Assembly: GCA_031769625.1 (NCBI GenBank)
Contig: JAUIMM010000724.1
Span: forward strand, 186,001 to 250,000
Length of the DNA stretch: 64,000 nt
From: Taudactylus pleione
Taxonomy: Eukaryota; Chordata; Amphibia; Anura; Myobatrachidae
Direction of reading: 5' to 3'
Of the stretch, positions 50,510 to 60,460 are shown in pieces. Position 1 is the first letter of the stretch. Every line of letters starts with the position of its first letter. The notes under the pieces were generated by a model. The model saw nothing but the letters and a program-made list of their open reading frames with translations. It made no database searches and had not been told where the DNA came from. The translations under genes and the position numbers were made by a program.

Positions 50510-53500
50510 TCACTTTGTTACACAGGAAGACCCCTCCCCCGAGGAACCTTCCTGCTTACAAGGCACCCCAGAAGTGATACCTTCACCAGACGATGACACA
50601 ACCATACACACACCCTCCACCACATCCACACCATCCCCAAGAGGCACAGCACCCGCAGTTGGTTCACCCGGCCCATCGGCCCCAACCGCAGACACCAACC
50701 CCACCTCAACAATACCCTGCCTGTCCCCACCAGTCAGGGAAACAAAAGCAGGATCAGGGTCAGGATCTGGCGGTTTTGGATCCACCAAGATGACTGGAGC
50801 TTCCTGACTTGGAGGTATCATCTCCCAAGAATCTCCCAAAATAACAGACTCAGGGGTTTCCTCCACTATGTCTTCTCCGGCAGAAAACACTCCAACCTCC
50901 TCCATCTTCCCTAAACCCTTTCCTTCACCACTTGACCCTGTCAATCCCAGATTCGACAGGTCCCACTCCAGCTTACCACCCTGTTCCACATTCTTTGATT
51001 TCACCGTAACCTTTCCCCCTCTTCTCCTGTTTTTCGCTTTAGCACCTTCCGCAGCTTCCCCAAAGGTACTTTTCCTACTGACCTTCTTTCTCATCTCAGA
51101 AGGCCGAGCAACCTGAACCAAATCACCACTTTCCTGCCTTACTATCTCCCCCCCCTTCTCCGCTACCTCCTCCTCCTCGTCATCTGCCACAGAGAATGTA
51201 AAGCGATTTGAAAGCTGGACAACATCCTCCCTTTGCCCTACCCTCCTCTTCCTATTTGACTTCACAACTGTAAAGGAAGATTCTCCCCTCTCTACCGGCA
51301 CCTCCTTCTGGATTTTGGCAGCTTCCAGCACCTCTTTTCCACTACCTACTTCCTCACCCTCCTCAATGTCACTCAGACTGGCCCCTCTCGTTGGAGGTTC
51401 TATGACCACCGACAAACTCCCAATAGCACTTTCCTCATTGTGCGATGCCGAGGGGCAACGGCTATAAGGATGACCAATACACCCACAGAGATTACACTTC
51501 ACCACATCACAATCTCTAGAGAGGTGACCCAACTCGCCACACATGGCACACTTGACCTCAGGGCAATTGTTAGAAAAATGCCTAAAGCTGCCACAACGAT
51601 GACAGACTCTTGGCTGACCGGGGTAGAAAGCCTGGATCTTATCTCGGCCAATAAAAGTTGCTGCCGGAATATGCTTTGTCTCTATACCTACCCTGTTTAG
51701 CCTGACAAAGACAGAATAAGCTCCACCCCACACCCCCTTTGTGTAGTCAATTTTCTCCAGGCACGTGGACAATACTGTACAAAAGCGGGATAACCAGAAC
51801 AGGATGTCCTGCACTGGGAGGCTCTCATTTCTCACCAGGATAGTGACTTTAACCCTATCCTGGCGAGAGACCATTTGAGACCTGTAATTACTAAAGGGTG
51901 TCGCACCCTTCTTCTCCTCCCACCTGGACGCAAATGCCTGTAACCCCCGCAGAGTCTGAAAACTCAGATCATACTCCGGGGTTCTGATGGGGTGAATGCA
52001 GGCAAAGAGGTCTATGGGTGAGAATCCCAAGGAGAAAACCATCTCCAGAAAAACACCCTTACTTGGCGGGTCCCCTTCAGCTACCCACTTTAGCTGCACC
52101 ACATTCCGCCTTCTTATCGGGGTACCACCACCAATACCACTCCCACCACCATCACCACTGGTAGCGGCATTAGGAAACCTTGGTGCCCCTCCACCAGACA
52201 CTATTGTCGCATAAGACTTGGGCATAGGCTGGCCCATACTTTCCAGTCTGGAATTATTTTCAGCAATCAATTCAATTGCCGCACGGATCCTCTCAGGCCC
52301 CCCTATTCCCCCATACAGTGAGTCTGCAACTTTTAATTGTTCCTCCGACAAAGTGGACCTGTCCAGAGGGGGCAGACCCTGTACCAGGCTAGCACCTGCC
52401 CTCAGTACCGGAGCCCCTGGGACAACAGCTGTGGCCTTGTTAACATCTTCCTCCACCCTGTCAGCAATCAGCAACATTTCTGCGTCAAGGGAGTCATTCC
52501 CACAGTCAGCCGCTACCACCCTCCTCCCAACAGCTGTCAAATCAGTACCGGGCGCCAGCATAATACCGGCAGGCATGACACACTCACCGGATCCAACAGC
52601 AGTGTTCCCGATCACCGTGGGAACCACGGCCACGTCCCCATCCACCAGCCGGCGGGGAGCTTCCTCCAACTCCATGGCTCCGTCAGCAACAATCACCAAA
52701 GGCACTTCCGCCCTGCCACCGTGAAGCGCATCGTGAGCCGCATCGTGACCCGCAGAGAGCCGGGTCCCCGCAGCCATCTTCCGGACTCTGTGGATTAACT
52801 CCTTCGGGCCCGCAACAGCCGCTGAGACACCCACCATGTCTTCCGACTTGATCTCCGCGCCGCCTCCTTCCCCGATCTCGTCGTCTCCGACCTCCATCGG
52901 CGCCATCTTGGGACCCGAAATAGCCTGTTTCTGCAGACTCGATTCACAAAACGCCTCTGAAGACTCCTCCATCCTCGCTGGGGCTGCCACCGGGCCCGCC
53001 AGGCTCAGCAGATAGAGTACTCTGCCCTTGTACTTGGCCCGCTTCTCCGCCAGCATCAGGAGCTCATCTTTGATGATCAGCCTCCCCTCGTTCGTAGATG
53101 TCAAGAACTTCTTCTTCTTGGAGGCAATCCGAGCAGACACCCGACCAGCCTCCTTTCTCAAAGCCGCAACATCCATAGCCAGGAACGTCTCCTGTTCAGC
53201 GGCAGCGGCAGCAGCGGCGGCGGCAGCAGCAGCAGCAGCGGCCCCGTCTCCCTCGGAATCAGACTCCAGGGAATCTTCCTCCAAGAGACGCTGAGCATCG
53301 GGACAGATCTCCTCCTCCATCTCCGTCTCCGTCTCCGCACAAAAGGTAAGCAGAACTGGCTCTACTCCTGGGGTTGCTTCACTCCCAGGGGAGCTTACCA
53401 CCATCTCACACCCTAGAGTTAAGTCCTCACTCATAGGGGAGCACTGCGTTAGCCCGCACCCTGAAGTTAAATCGCCACTCACAGGGGGGCCATGCAGCAT
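50510..53500 (-). CDS. ORF1p: Gag-like RNA-binding protein with three CCHC zinc knuckles, 996 aa
   Basis: This is the first ORF of the LINE, expected to coat the element RNA and act as a nucleic-acid chaperone. Three consecutive C-X2-C-X4-H-X4-C knuckles lie at residues 633-646, 651-664 and 669-682 (starting CHRC, CAMC and CNLC), with YPGQPRVC leading into the first. A conserved-looking domain of about 150 residues precedes them (about 465-620), possibly an RRM-like fold. The N terminus is acidic, with a 15-alanine run at 87-101 followed by a charged, probably helical segment containing SKKKKF. A glycine-rich linker lies near 445-455, and the C-terminal third has basic clusters (SNRKRRVG, KNRRRGGK) alternating with acidic stretches. 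The frame stays open upstream to a GTG at 53533 and a stop at 53602-53600; I start it at the first ATG (53500) because GTG initiation is unlikely in a eukaryote. The stop is TGA. It is long for an L1-type ORF1. Similarity to vertebrate ZCCHC3-like proteins is likely from family knowledge but untested. Confidence 0.88.
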   Translation of the reverse strand: MLHGPPVSGDLTSGCGLTQCSPMSEDLTLGCEMVVSSPGSEATPGVEPVLLTFCAETETEMEEEICPDAQRLLEEDSLESDSEGDGAAAAAAAAAAAAAAAEQETFLAMDVAALRKEAGRVSARIASKKKKFLTSTNEGRLIIKDELLMLAEKRAKYKGRVLYLLSLAGPVAAPARMEESSEAFCESSLQKQAISGPKMAPMEVGDDEIGEGGGAEIKSEDMVGVSAAVAGPKELIHRVRKMAAGTRLSAGHDAAHDALHGGRAEVPLVIVADGAMELEEAPRRLVDGDVAVVPTVIGNTAVGSGECVMPAGIMLAPGTDLTAVGRRVVAADCGNDSLDAEMLLIADRVEEDVNKATAVVPGAPVLRAGASLVQGLPPLDRSTLSEEQLKVADSLYGGIGGPERIRAAIELIAENNSRLESMGQPMPKSYATIVSGGGAPRFPNAATSGDGGGSGIGGGTPIRRRNVVQLKWVAEGDPPSKGVFLEMVFSLGFSPIDLFACIHPIRTPEYDLSFQTLRGLQAFASRWEEKKGATPFSNYRSQMVSRQDRVKVTILVRNESLPVQDILFWLSRFCTVLSTCLEKIDYTKGVWGGAYSVFVRLNRVGIETKHIPAATFIGRDKIQAFYPGQPRVCHRCGSFRHFSNNCPEVKCAMCGELGHLSRDCDVVKCNLCGCIGHPYSRCPSASHNEESAIGSLSVVIEPPTRGASLSDIEEGEEVGSGKEVLEAAKIQKEVPVERGESSFTVVKSNRKRRVGQREDVVQLSNRFTFSVADDEEEEVAEKGGEIVRQESGDLVQVARPSEMRKKVSRKSTFGEAAEGAKAKNRRRGGKVTVKSKNVEQGGKLEWDLSNLGLTGSSGEGKGLGKMEEVGVFSAGEDIVEETPESVILGDSWEMIPPSQEAPVILVDPKPPDPDPDPAFVSLTGGDRQGIVEVGLVSAVGADGPGEPTAGAVPLGDGVDVVEGVCMVVSSSGEGITSGVPCKQEGSSGEGSSCVTK
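51455..51604 (-). other. Zinc-knuckle cluster in ORF1 (three CCHC motifs)
   Basis: Three 14-residue C-X2-C-X4-H-X4-C knuckles are joined by four-residue linkers PEVK and DVVK. All zinc ligands are present in each knuckle. The cluster marks ORF1p as nucleic-acid binding and is the main reason for placing the element in the Tx1 branch rather than the mammalian-type L1 group, whose ORF1p lacks such knuckles. Confidence 0.9.
53198..53242 (-). repeat. GCN trinucleotide tract encoding 15 alanines in ORF1
   Basis: Fifteen consecutive GCT/GCC codons code for alanine residues 87-101 of ORF1p, directly after an acidic DSEGDG stretch. The tract mixes the two codons. Such tracts change length by replication slippage without shifting frame, so it may vary among copies of this LINE. 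Confidence 0.9.
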
Positions 53501-53655
53501 GGGGTCCAAAGTCCGGCTCTCACCATCTTCCACGAGAGCACCACCACCGGTCGGCCAGTACTTCCAGCAGGCCCTCCACCACCTCCAGGATCCGGGCCCT
53601 CAGAGACTTCCAGGACCCCGGGATCTCCTCCACCATCTCCCGGCAGGCCCTCCAT
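53479..53655 (-). other. Upstream ORF (58 codons) overlapping the ORF1 start
   Basis: An ATG at 53655 opens a 58-codon frame ending in TGA at 53481-53479, overlapping the first ORF1 codons in a different frame. Its product begins MEGLPGDGGGDPGVLEV and is rich in Gly, Pro and acidic residues. The ORF1 frame over the same DNA is tryptophan-rich and hits a stop at 53600. The upstream frame could be a real uORF, or the true ORF1 N terminus separated by an indel, or chance. Confidence 0.3.
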
Positions 53656-53746
53656 CCTCCCTGGGGAGGGACACTCCAGACAGTCCCTGGCTGCAAATCA
53701 CTTCCAGAGGCCTAAGAGCTGAATCACAGGCGACCTCTAGGGGCGA
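53501..53746 (-). promoter_or_regulatory. LINE 5' UTR, presumed internal promoter region
   Basis: This 246-nt leader lies between the 5' junction and the first ORF1 ATG. It is GC-rich and G-rich on the sense strand, with related segments around GGAGGGCCTGC repeated at about 53640-53660 and 53565-53580. LINEs of this type normally carry an internal promoter at the 5' end; that role is inferred from position, and no TATA box or initiator was recognised. The region also contains an upstream open frame overlapping the ORF1 start. Confidence 0.5.
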
Positions 53747-53750
53747 GGTC
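53732..53750. repeat. 6-bp inverted repeat spanning the LINE 5' junction
   Basis: GACCTC (53732-53737) and GAGGTC (53745-53750) are perfect reverse complements around a 7-base loop. The right arm includes the first four satellite bases (ggtc), so the hairpin straddles the junction. Confidence 0.6.
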
Positions 53751-54959
53751 TTCAACACATCCAGTGAAATTTTGAGCTGTCTGTGTTTGCTACAAGAGGA
53801 GATAACACAAAGTATGCACTTTTGTTGTTTCCATTGCTTTCAATGCATTTTGGCCTAAAACGAGCAATTGCTGTTTTCTCTTAAACGCAACATGGGAGAA
53901 AAACCATTTCACATCACATTTGTGGGTATTGGTCTTCAACACATCCAGTGAAATTTTGAGCTGTCTGTGTTTGCTACAAGAGGAGATAACACAAAGTATG
54001 CGCTTTTGTTGTTTCCATTGCTTTCAATGCATTTTGGCCTAAAACCTGCATTTGCTGTTTTCTCTTAAACGCAACATGGGAGAAAAACCATTTCACATCA
54101 CATTTGTGGGTATTGGTCTTCAACACATCCAGTGAAATTTTGAGCTTTCTGTGTTTGCTACAAGTGGAGATAACACAAAGTATGCGCTTTTGTTGTTTCC
54201 ATTGCTTTCAAAGCATTTTGGCCTAAAACGTGCATTTGCTGTTTTCTCTTAAACGCAACATGGGAGAAAAACCATTTCACATCACATTTGTTGGTCTTGG
54301 TCTTCAACACATCCAGTGAAATTTTGAGCTGCCTGTGTTTGCTACAAGAGAAGATAACACAAAGTATGCGCTTTTGTTGTTTTCATTGCTTTCAATGCAT
54401 TTTGGCCTAAAACGAGCAATTGCTGTTTTCTCTTAAACGCAACATGGGAGAAAAACCATTTCACATCACATTTGTGGGTATTGGTCTTCAACACATCCAG
54501 TGAAATTTTGAGCTGTCTGTGTTTGCTACAAGAGGAGATAACACCAAGTATGCGCTTTTGTTGTTTCCATTGCTTTCAATGCATTTTGGCCTAAAACGTG
54601 CATTTGCTGTTTTCTCTTAAACGCAACATGGGAGAAAAACCATTTCACATCACATTTGTGGGTCTTGGTCTTCAACACATCCAGTGAAATTTTGAGCTGT
54701 CTGTGTTTGCTACAAGAGGAGATAACACAAAGTATGCGCTTTTGTTGTTTCCATTGCTTTCAAAGCATTTTGGCCTAAAACGTGCATTTGCTGTTTTCTC
54801 TTAAACGCAACATCGGAGAAAAACCATTTCACATCACATTTGTTGGTCTTGGTCTTCAACACATCCAGTGAAATTTTGAGCTGCCTGTGTTTGCTACAAG
54901 AGAAGATAACACAAAGTATGCGCTTTTGTTGTTTCCATTGCTTTCAATGCATTTTGGCC

Positions 54960-55113
54960 TAAAACGTGCATTTGCTGTTTTCTCTTAAACGCAACATGGG
55001 AAAAAAACCATTTCACATCACATTTGTGGGAGCTGCCTGTGTTTGCTACAAGAGGAGATAACACAAAGTATGCGCTTTTGTTGTTTCCATTGCTTTCAAT
55101 GCATTTTGGCCTA
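54960..55113 (+). repeat. Truncated monomer with a 32-bp internal deletion
   Basis: At 55030/55031 the sequence passes from ttgtggg straight to agctgcctgtg, missing monomer positions 103-134 and leaving a 152-bp monomer. No inserted bases are present at the join. It is the largest within-monomer deletion I found in the window. Confidence 0.88.
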
Positions 55114-57199
55114 AAACGAGCAATTGCTGTTTTCTCTTAAACGCAACATGGGAGAAAAACCATTTCACATCACATTTGTGGGTATTGGTCTTCAACACAT
55201 CCAGTGAAATTTTGAGCTGTCTGTGTTTGCTACAAGAGGAGATAACACCAAGTATGCGCTTTTGTTGTTTCCATTGCTTTCAATGCATTTTGGCCTAAAA
55301 CGTGCATTTGCTGTTTTCTCTTAAACGCAACATGGGAGAAAAACCATTTCACATCACATTTGTGGGTCTTGGTCTTCAACACATCCAGTGAAATTTTGAG
55401 CTGTCTGTGTTTGCTACAAGAGGAGATAACACAAAGTATGCGCTTTTGTTGGTTCCATTGCTTTCAATGCATTTTGGCCTAAAACGTGCATTTGCTGTTT
55501 TCTCTTAAACGCAACATGGGAGAAAAACCATTTCACATCACATTTGTGGGTATTGGTCTTCAACACATCCAGTGAAATTTTGAGCTGTCTGTGTTTGCTA
55601 CAAGAGGAGATAACACCAAGTATGCGCTTTTGTTGTTTCCATTGCTTTCAATGCATTTTGGCCTAAAACGTGCATTTGCTGTTTTCTCTTAAACGCAACA
55701 TGGGAGAAAAACCATTTCACATCACATTTGTGGGTCTTGGTCTTCAACACATCCAGTGAAATTTTGAGCTGTCTGTGTTTGCTACAAGAGGAGATAACAC
55801 AAAGTATGCGCTTTTGTTGGTTCCATTGCTTTCAATGCATTTTGGCCTAAAACGTGCATTTGCTGTTTTCTCTAAAACGCAACATGGGAGAAAAACCATT
55901 TCACATCACATTTGTTGGTCTTGGTCTTCAACACATCCAGTGAAATTTTGAGCTGTCTGTGTTTGCTACAAGAGGAGATAACACAAAGTATGCACTTTTG
56001 TTGTTTCCATTGCTTTCAATGCATTTTGGCCTAAAACGAGCAATTGCTGTTTTCTCTTAAACGCAACATGGGAGAAAAACCATTTCACATCACATTTGTG
56101 GGTATTGGTCTTCAACACACCCAGTGAAATTTTGAGCTGTCTGTGTTTGCTACAAGTGGAGACAACACAAAGTATGCACTTTTGTTGTTTCCATTGCTTT
56201 CAAAGCATTTTGGCCTAAAACGTGCATTTGCTGTTTTCTCTTAAACGCAACATGGGAGAAAAACCATTTCACGTCACATTTGTGGGTATTTTTCTTCAAC
56301 ACATCCAGTGAAATTTTGAGCTGTCTGTGTTTGCTACAAGAGGAGATAACACAAAGTATGCGCTTTTGTTGTTTCCATTGCTTTCAATGCATTTTGGCCT
56401 AAAACGTGCATTTGCTGTTTTCTCTTAAACGCAACATGGGAGAAAAACCATTTCACATCACATTTGTGGGTCTTGGTCTTCAACACATCCAGTGAAATTT
56501 TGAGCTGTCTGTGTTTGCTACAAGAGGAGATAACACAAAGTATGCGCTTTTGTTGTTTCCATTGCTTTCAATGCATTTTGGCCTAAAACGTGCATTTGCT
56601 GTTTTCTCTTAAACGCAACATGGGAAAAAAACCATTTCACATCACATTTGTGGGTCTTGGTCTTCAACACATCCAGTGAAATTTTGAGCTGTCTGTGTTT
56701 GCTACAACAGGAGATAACACAAAGTATGCGCTTTTGTTGTTTTCATTGCTTTCAATGCATTTTGGCCTTAAACGTGCATTTGCTGTTTTCTCTTAAACGC
56801 AACATGGGAGAAAAACCATTTCACATCACATTTGTTGGTCTTGGTCTTCAACACATCCAGTGAAATTTTGAGCTGCCTGTGTTTGCTACAAGAGGAGATA
56901 ACACAAAGTATGCTCTTTTGTTGTTTCCATTGCTTTCAATGCATTTTGGCCTAAAACGAGCAATTGCTGTTTTCTCTTAAACGCAACATGGGAGAAAAAC
57001 CATTTCACATCACATTTGTGGGTATTGGTCTTCAACACATCCAGTGAAATTGTGAGCTGCCTGTGTTTGCTACAAGAGGAGATAACACCAAGTATGCGCT
57101 TTTGTTGTTTCCATTGCTTTCAATGCATTTTGGCCTAAAACGTGCATTTGCTGTTTTCTCTTAAACGCAACATGGGAGAAAAACCATTTCACATCACAT

Positions 57200-60100
57200 T
57201 TGTGGGTCTTGGTCTGCAACACATCCAGTGAAATTTTGAGCTGTCTGTGTTTGCTACAAGTGGAGATAACACAAAGTATGCGCTTTTTTTGTTTCCATTG
57301 CTTTCAAAGCATTTTGGCCTAAAACGTGCATTTGCTGTTTTCTCTTAAACGCAACATGGGAGAAAAACCATTTCACATCACATTTGTTGGTCTTGGTCTT
57401 CAACACATCCAGTGAAATTTTGAGCTGCCTGTGTTTGCTACAAGAGAAGATAACACAAAGTATGCGCTTTTGTTGTTTCCATTGCTTTCAATGCATTTTG
57501 GCCTAAAACGTGCATTTGCTGTTTTCTCTTAAACGCAACATGGGAGAAAAACCATTTCACATCACATTTGTGGGTATTGGTCTTCAACACATCCAGTGAA
57601 ATTTTGAGCTGTCTGTGTTTGCTACAAGAGGAGATAACACAAAGTATGCGCTTTTGTTGTTTCCATTGCTTTCAATGCATTTTGGCCTAAAACGTGCAAT
57701 TACTGTTTTCTCTTAAACGCAATATGGGAGAAAAACCATTTCACATCACATTTGTGGGTCTTGGTCTTCAACACATCCAGTGAAATTTTGAGCTGCCTGT
57801 GTTTGCTACAAGAGGAGATAACACAAAGTATGCGCTTTTGTTGGTTCCATTGCTTTCAATGCATTTTGGCCTAAAATGAGCAATTGCTGTTTTCTCTTAA
57901 ACGCAACATGGGAGAAAAACCATTTCACATCACATTTGTGGGTCTTGGTCTTCAACACATCCAGTGAAATTTTGAGCTGTCTGTGTTTGCTACAAGAGGA
58001 GATAACACAAAGTATGCGCTTTTGTTGTTTTCATTGCTTTCAATGCATTTTGGCCTAAAACGTGCATTTGCTGTTTTCTCTTAAACGCAACATGGTGGAG
58101 AAAAACCATTTCACATCACATTTGTTGGTCTTGGTCTTCAACACATCCAGTGAAATTTTGAGCTGTCTGTGTTTGCTACAAGAGGAGATAACACAAAGTA
58201 TGCGCTTTTGATGTTTTCATTGCTTTCAATGCATTTTGGCCTAAAACGTGCATTTGCTGTTTTCTCTTAAACGCAACATGGGAGAAAAACCATTTCACAT
58301 CACATTTGTTGGTCTTGGTCTTCAACACATCCAGTGATATTTTGAGCTGCCTGTGTTTGCTACAAGAGGAGATAACACAAAGTATGCGCTTTTGTTGTTT
58401 CCATTGCTTTCAATATGCATTTTGGCCTAAAACGTGCAATTGCTGTTTTCTCTTAAACGCAATATGGGAGAAAAACCATTTCACATCACATTTGTGGGTC
58501 TTGGTCTTCAACACATCAGTGAAATTTTGAGCTGTCTGTGTTTGCTACAAGAGGAGATAACACAAAGTATGCGCTTTTGTTGGTTCCATTGCTTTCAATG
58601 CATTTTGGCCTAAAATGAGCAATTGCTGTTTTCTCTTAAACGCAACATTGGAGAAAAACCATTTCACATCACATTTGTGGGTCTTGGTCTTCAACACATC
58701 CAGTGAAATTTTGAGCTGTCTGTGTTTGCTACAAGAGGAGATAACACAAAGTATGCGCTTTTGTTGTTTTCATTGCTTTCAATGCATTTTGGCCTAAAAC
58801 GTGCATTTGCTGTTTTCTCTTAAACGCAACATGGGAGAAAAACCATTTCACATCACATTTGTTGGTCTTGGTCTTCAACACATCCAGTGAAATTTTGAGC
58901 TGTCTGTGTTTGCTACAAGAGGAGATAACACAACGTATGCACTTTTGTTGTTTCCATTGCTTTCAAAGCATTTTGGCCTAAAACGTGCATTTGCTGTTTT
59001 CTCTTAAACGCAACATGGAGAAAAACCATTTCACATCACATTTGTTGGTCTTGGTCTTCAACACATCCAGTGAAATTTTGAGCTGCCTGTGTTTGCTACA
59101 AGAGGAGATAACACAAAGTATGCGCTTTTGTTGGTTCCATTGCTTTCAATGCATTTTTGCCTAAAACGAGCAATTGCTGTTTTCTCTTAAACGCAACATG
59201 GGAGAAAAACCATTTCACATCACATTTGTGGGTCTTGGTCTTCAACACATCCAGTGAAATTTTGAGCTGTCTGTGTTTGCTACAAGAGGAGATAACACAA
59301 AGTATGCGCTTTTGTTGTTTTCATTGCTTTCAATGCATTTTGGCCTAAAACGTGCATTTGCTGTTTTCTCTTAAACGCAACATGGGAGAAAAACCATTTC
59401 ACATCACATTTGTGGGTCTTGGTCTTCAAGACATCCAGTGAAATTTTGAGCTGTCTGTGTTTGCTACAAGAGGAGATAACACAACGTATGCACTTTTGTT
59501 GTTTCCATTGCTTTCAATGCATTTTGGCCTAAAACGTACATTTGCTGTTTTCTCTTAAACGCAACATGGGAGAAAAACCATTTCACATCACATTTGTGGG
59601 TCTTGGTCTTCAACACATCCAGTGAAATTTTGAGCTGTCTGTGTTTGCTACAAGAGGAGATAACACAAAGTATGCGCTTTTGTTGGTTCCATTGCTTTCA
59701 ATGCATTTTTGACTAAAACGAGCAATTGCTGTTTTCTCTTAAACGCAACATGGGAGAAAAACCATTTCACATCACATTTGTGGGTCTTGGTCTTCAACAC
59801 ATCCAGTGAAATTTTGAGCTGTCTGTGTTTGCTACAAGAGGAGATAACACAAAGTATGCGCTTTTGTTGTTTTCATTGCTTTCAATGCATTTTGGCCTAA
59901 AACGTGCATTTGCTGTTTTCTCTTAAACGCAACATGGGAGAAAAACCATTTCACATCACATTTGTTGGTCTTGGTCTTCAACACATCCAGTGAAATTTTG
60001 AGCTGTCTGTGTTTGCTACAAGAGGAGATAACACAAAGTATGCGCTTTTGTTGTTTCCATTGCTTTCAATGCATTTTGGCCTAAAACGTGCAATTGCTGT

Positions 60101-60460
60101 TTTCTCTTAAACGCAATATGGGAGAAAAACCATTTCACATCACATTTGTGGGTCTTGGTCTTCAACACATCCAGTGAAATTTTGAGCTGCCTGTGTTTGC
60201 TACAAGAGGAGATAACACAAAGTATGCGCTTTTGTTGGTTCCATTGCTTTCAATGCATTTTGGCCTAAAATGAGCAATTGCTGTTTTCTCTTAAACGCAA
60301 CATGGGAGAAAAACCATTTCACATCACATTTGTGGGTCTTGGTCTTCAACACATCCAGTGAAATTTTGAGCTGTCTGTGTTTGCTACAAGAGGAGATAAC
60401 ACAAAGTATGCGCTTTTGTTGTTTTCATTGCTTTCAATGCATTTTGGCCTAAAACGTGCA
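57200..60460 (+). repeat. Copy of the 30-34 kb block on the far side of the LINE
   Basis: Variant order matches about 30.1-34.4 kb with an offset of 27139 bp at 57876, changing to 27142 after small local indels. It becomes 26221 after five monomers are missing and 26037 after one more. Shared markers include gatgttttc at about 58210, acattggag at about 58646, acaacgtatgcac at about 58931 and ttttgactaaaa at about 59707. The duplicated block therefore lies on both sides of the retrotransposon. Confidence 0.78.

Larger units (their letters stand above)
46624..53746 (-). mobile_element. Full-length Tx1-like (L1 superfamily) non-LTR retrotransposon inserted in the satellite
   Basis: This 7.1-kb non-satellite segment is read right to left. 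It holds a GC-rich leader of about 246 nt, ORF1 with three CCHC zinc knuckles, a 36-nt spacer, ORF2 with APE endonuclease, reverse transcriptase and a C-terminal CCHC motif, and an AT-rich 3' UTR ending just after AATAAA. There are no terminal repeats, integrase or protease, so it is a LINE and not an LTR element. The three-knuckle ORF1 with APE-type ORF2 points to the Tx1 branch of L1; this family call comes from motifs, not alignment. The boundaries are set by loss of satellite identity: the left flank ends ttgtgggta (monomer position 104) and the right flank starts ggtcttcaac (position 107). Two target bases (tt) are missing and no target-site duplication is visible. Both ORFs are open and the 5' end is present, so the copy looks recent and possibly competent. 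Confidence 0.93.

Noticed and set aside
50442..52798. Plus-strand frames of 80-168 aa opposite ORF1 (e.g. 50442-50807, 52218-52724)
   Set aside because: They are shadow frames opposite a GC-rich, biased coding region, with no domain of their own. ORF1 on the minus strand explains the sequence.
50510..53533. GTG start of ORF1 at 53533 (1007 aa)
   Set aside because: GTG initiation is not expected in a eukaryotic LINE. The first in-frame ATG is at 53500, and no upstream in-frame ATG exists before the stop at 53600.
46624..53746. Endogenous retrovirus or LTR retrotransposon
   Set aside because: There are no long terminal repeats, protease, integrase or envelope. An APE endonuclease fused to a YADD reverse transcriptase defines a non-LTR element.
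53499..53858. 119-aa plus-strand frame crossing from the LINE into the satellite
   Set aside because: It is antisense to the LINE 5' UTR and continues into a satellite translation, so it is a junction artefact.
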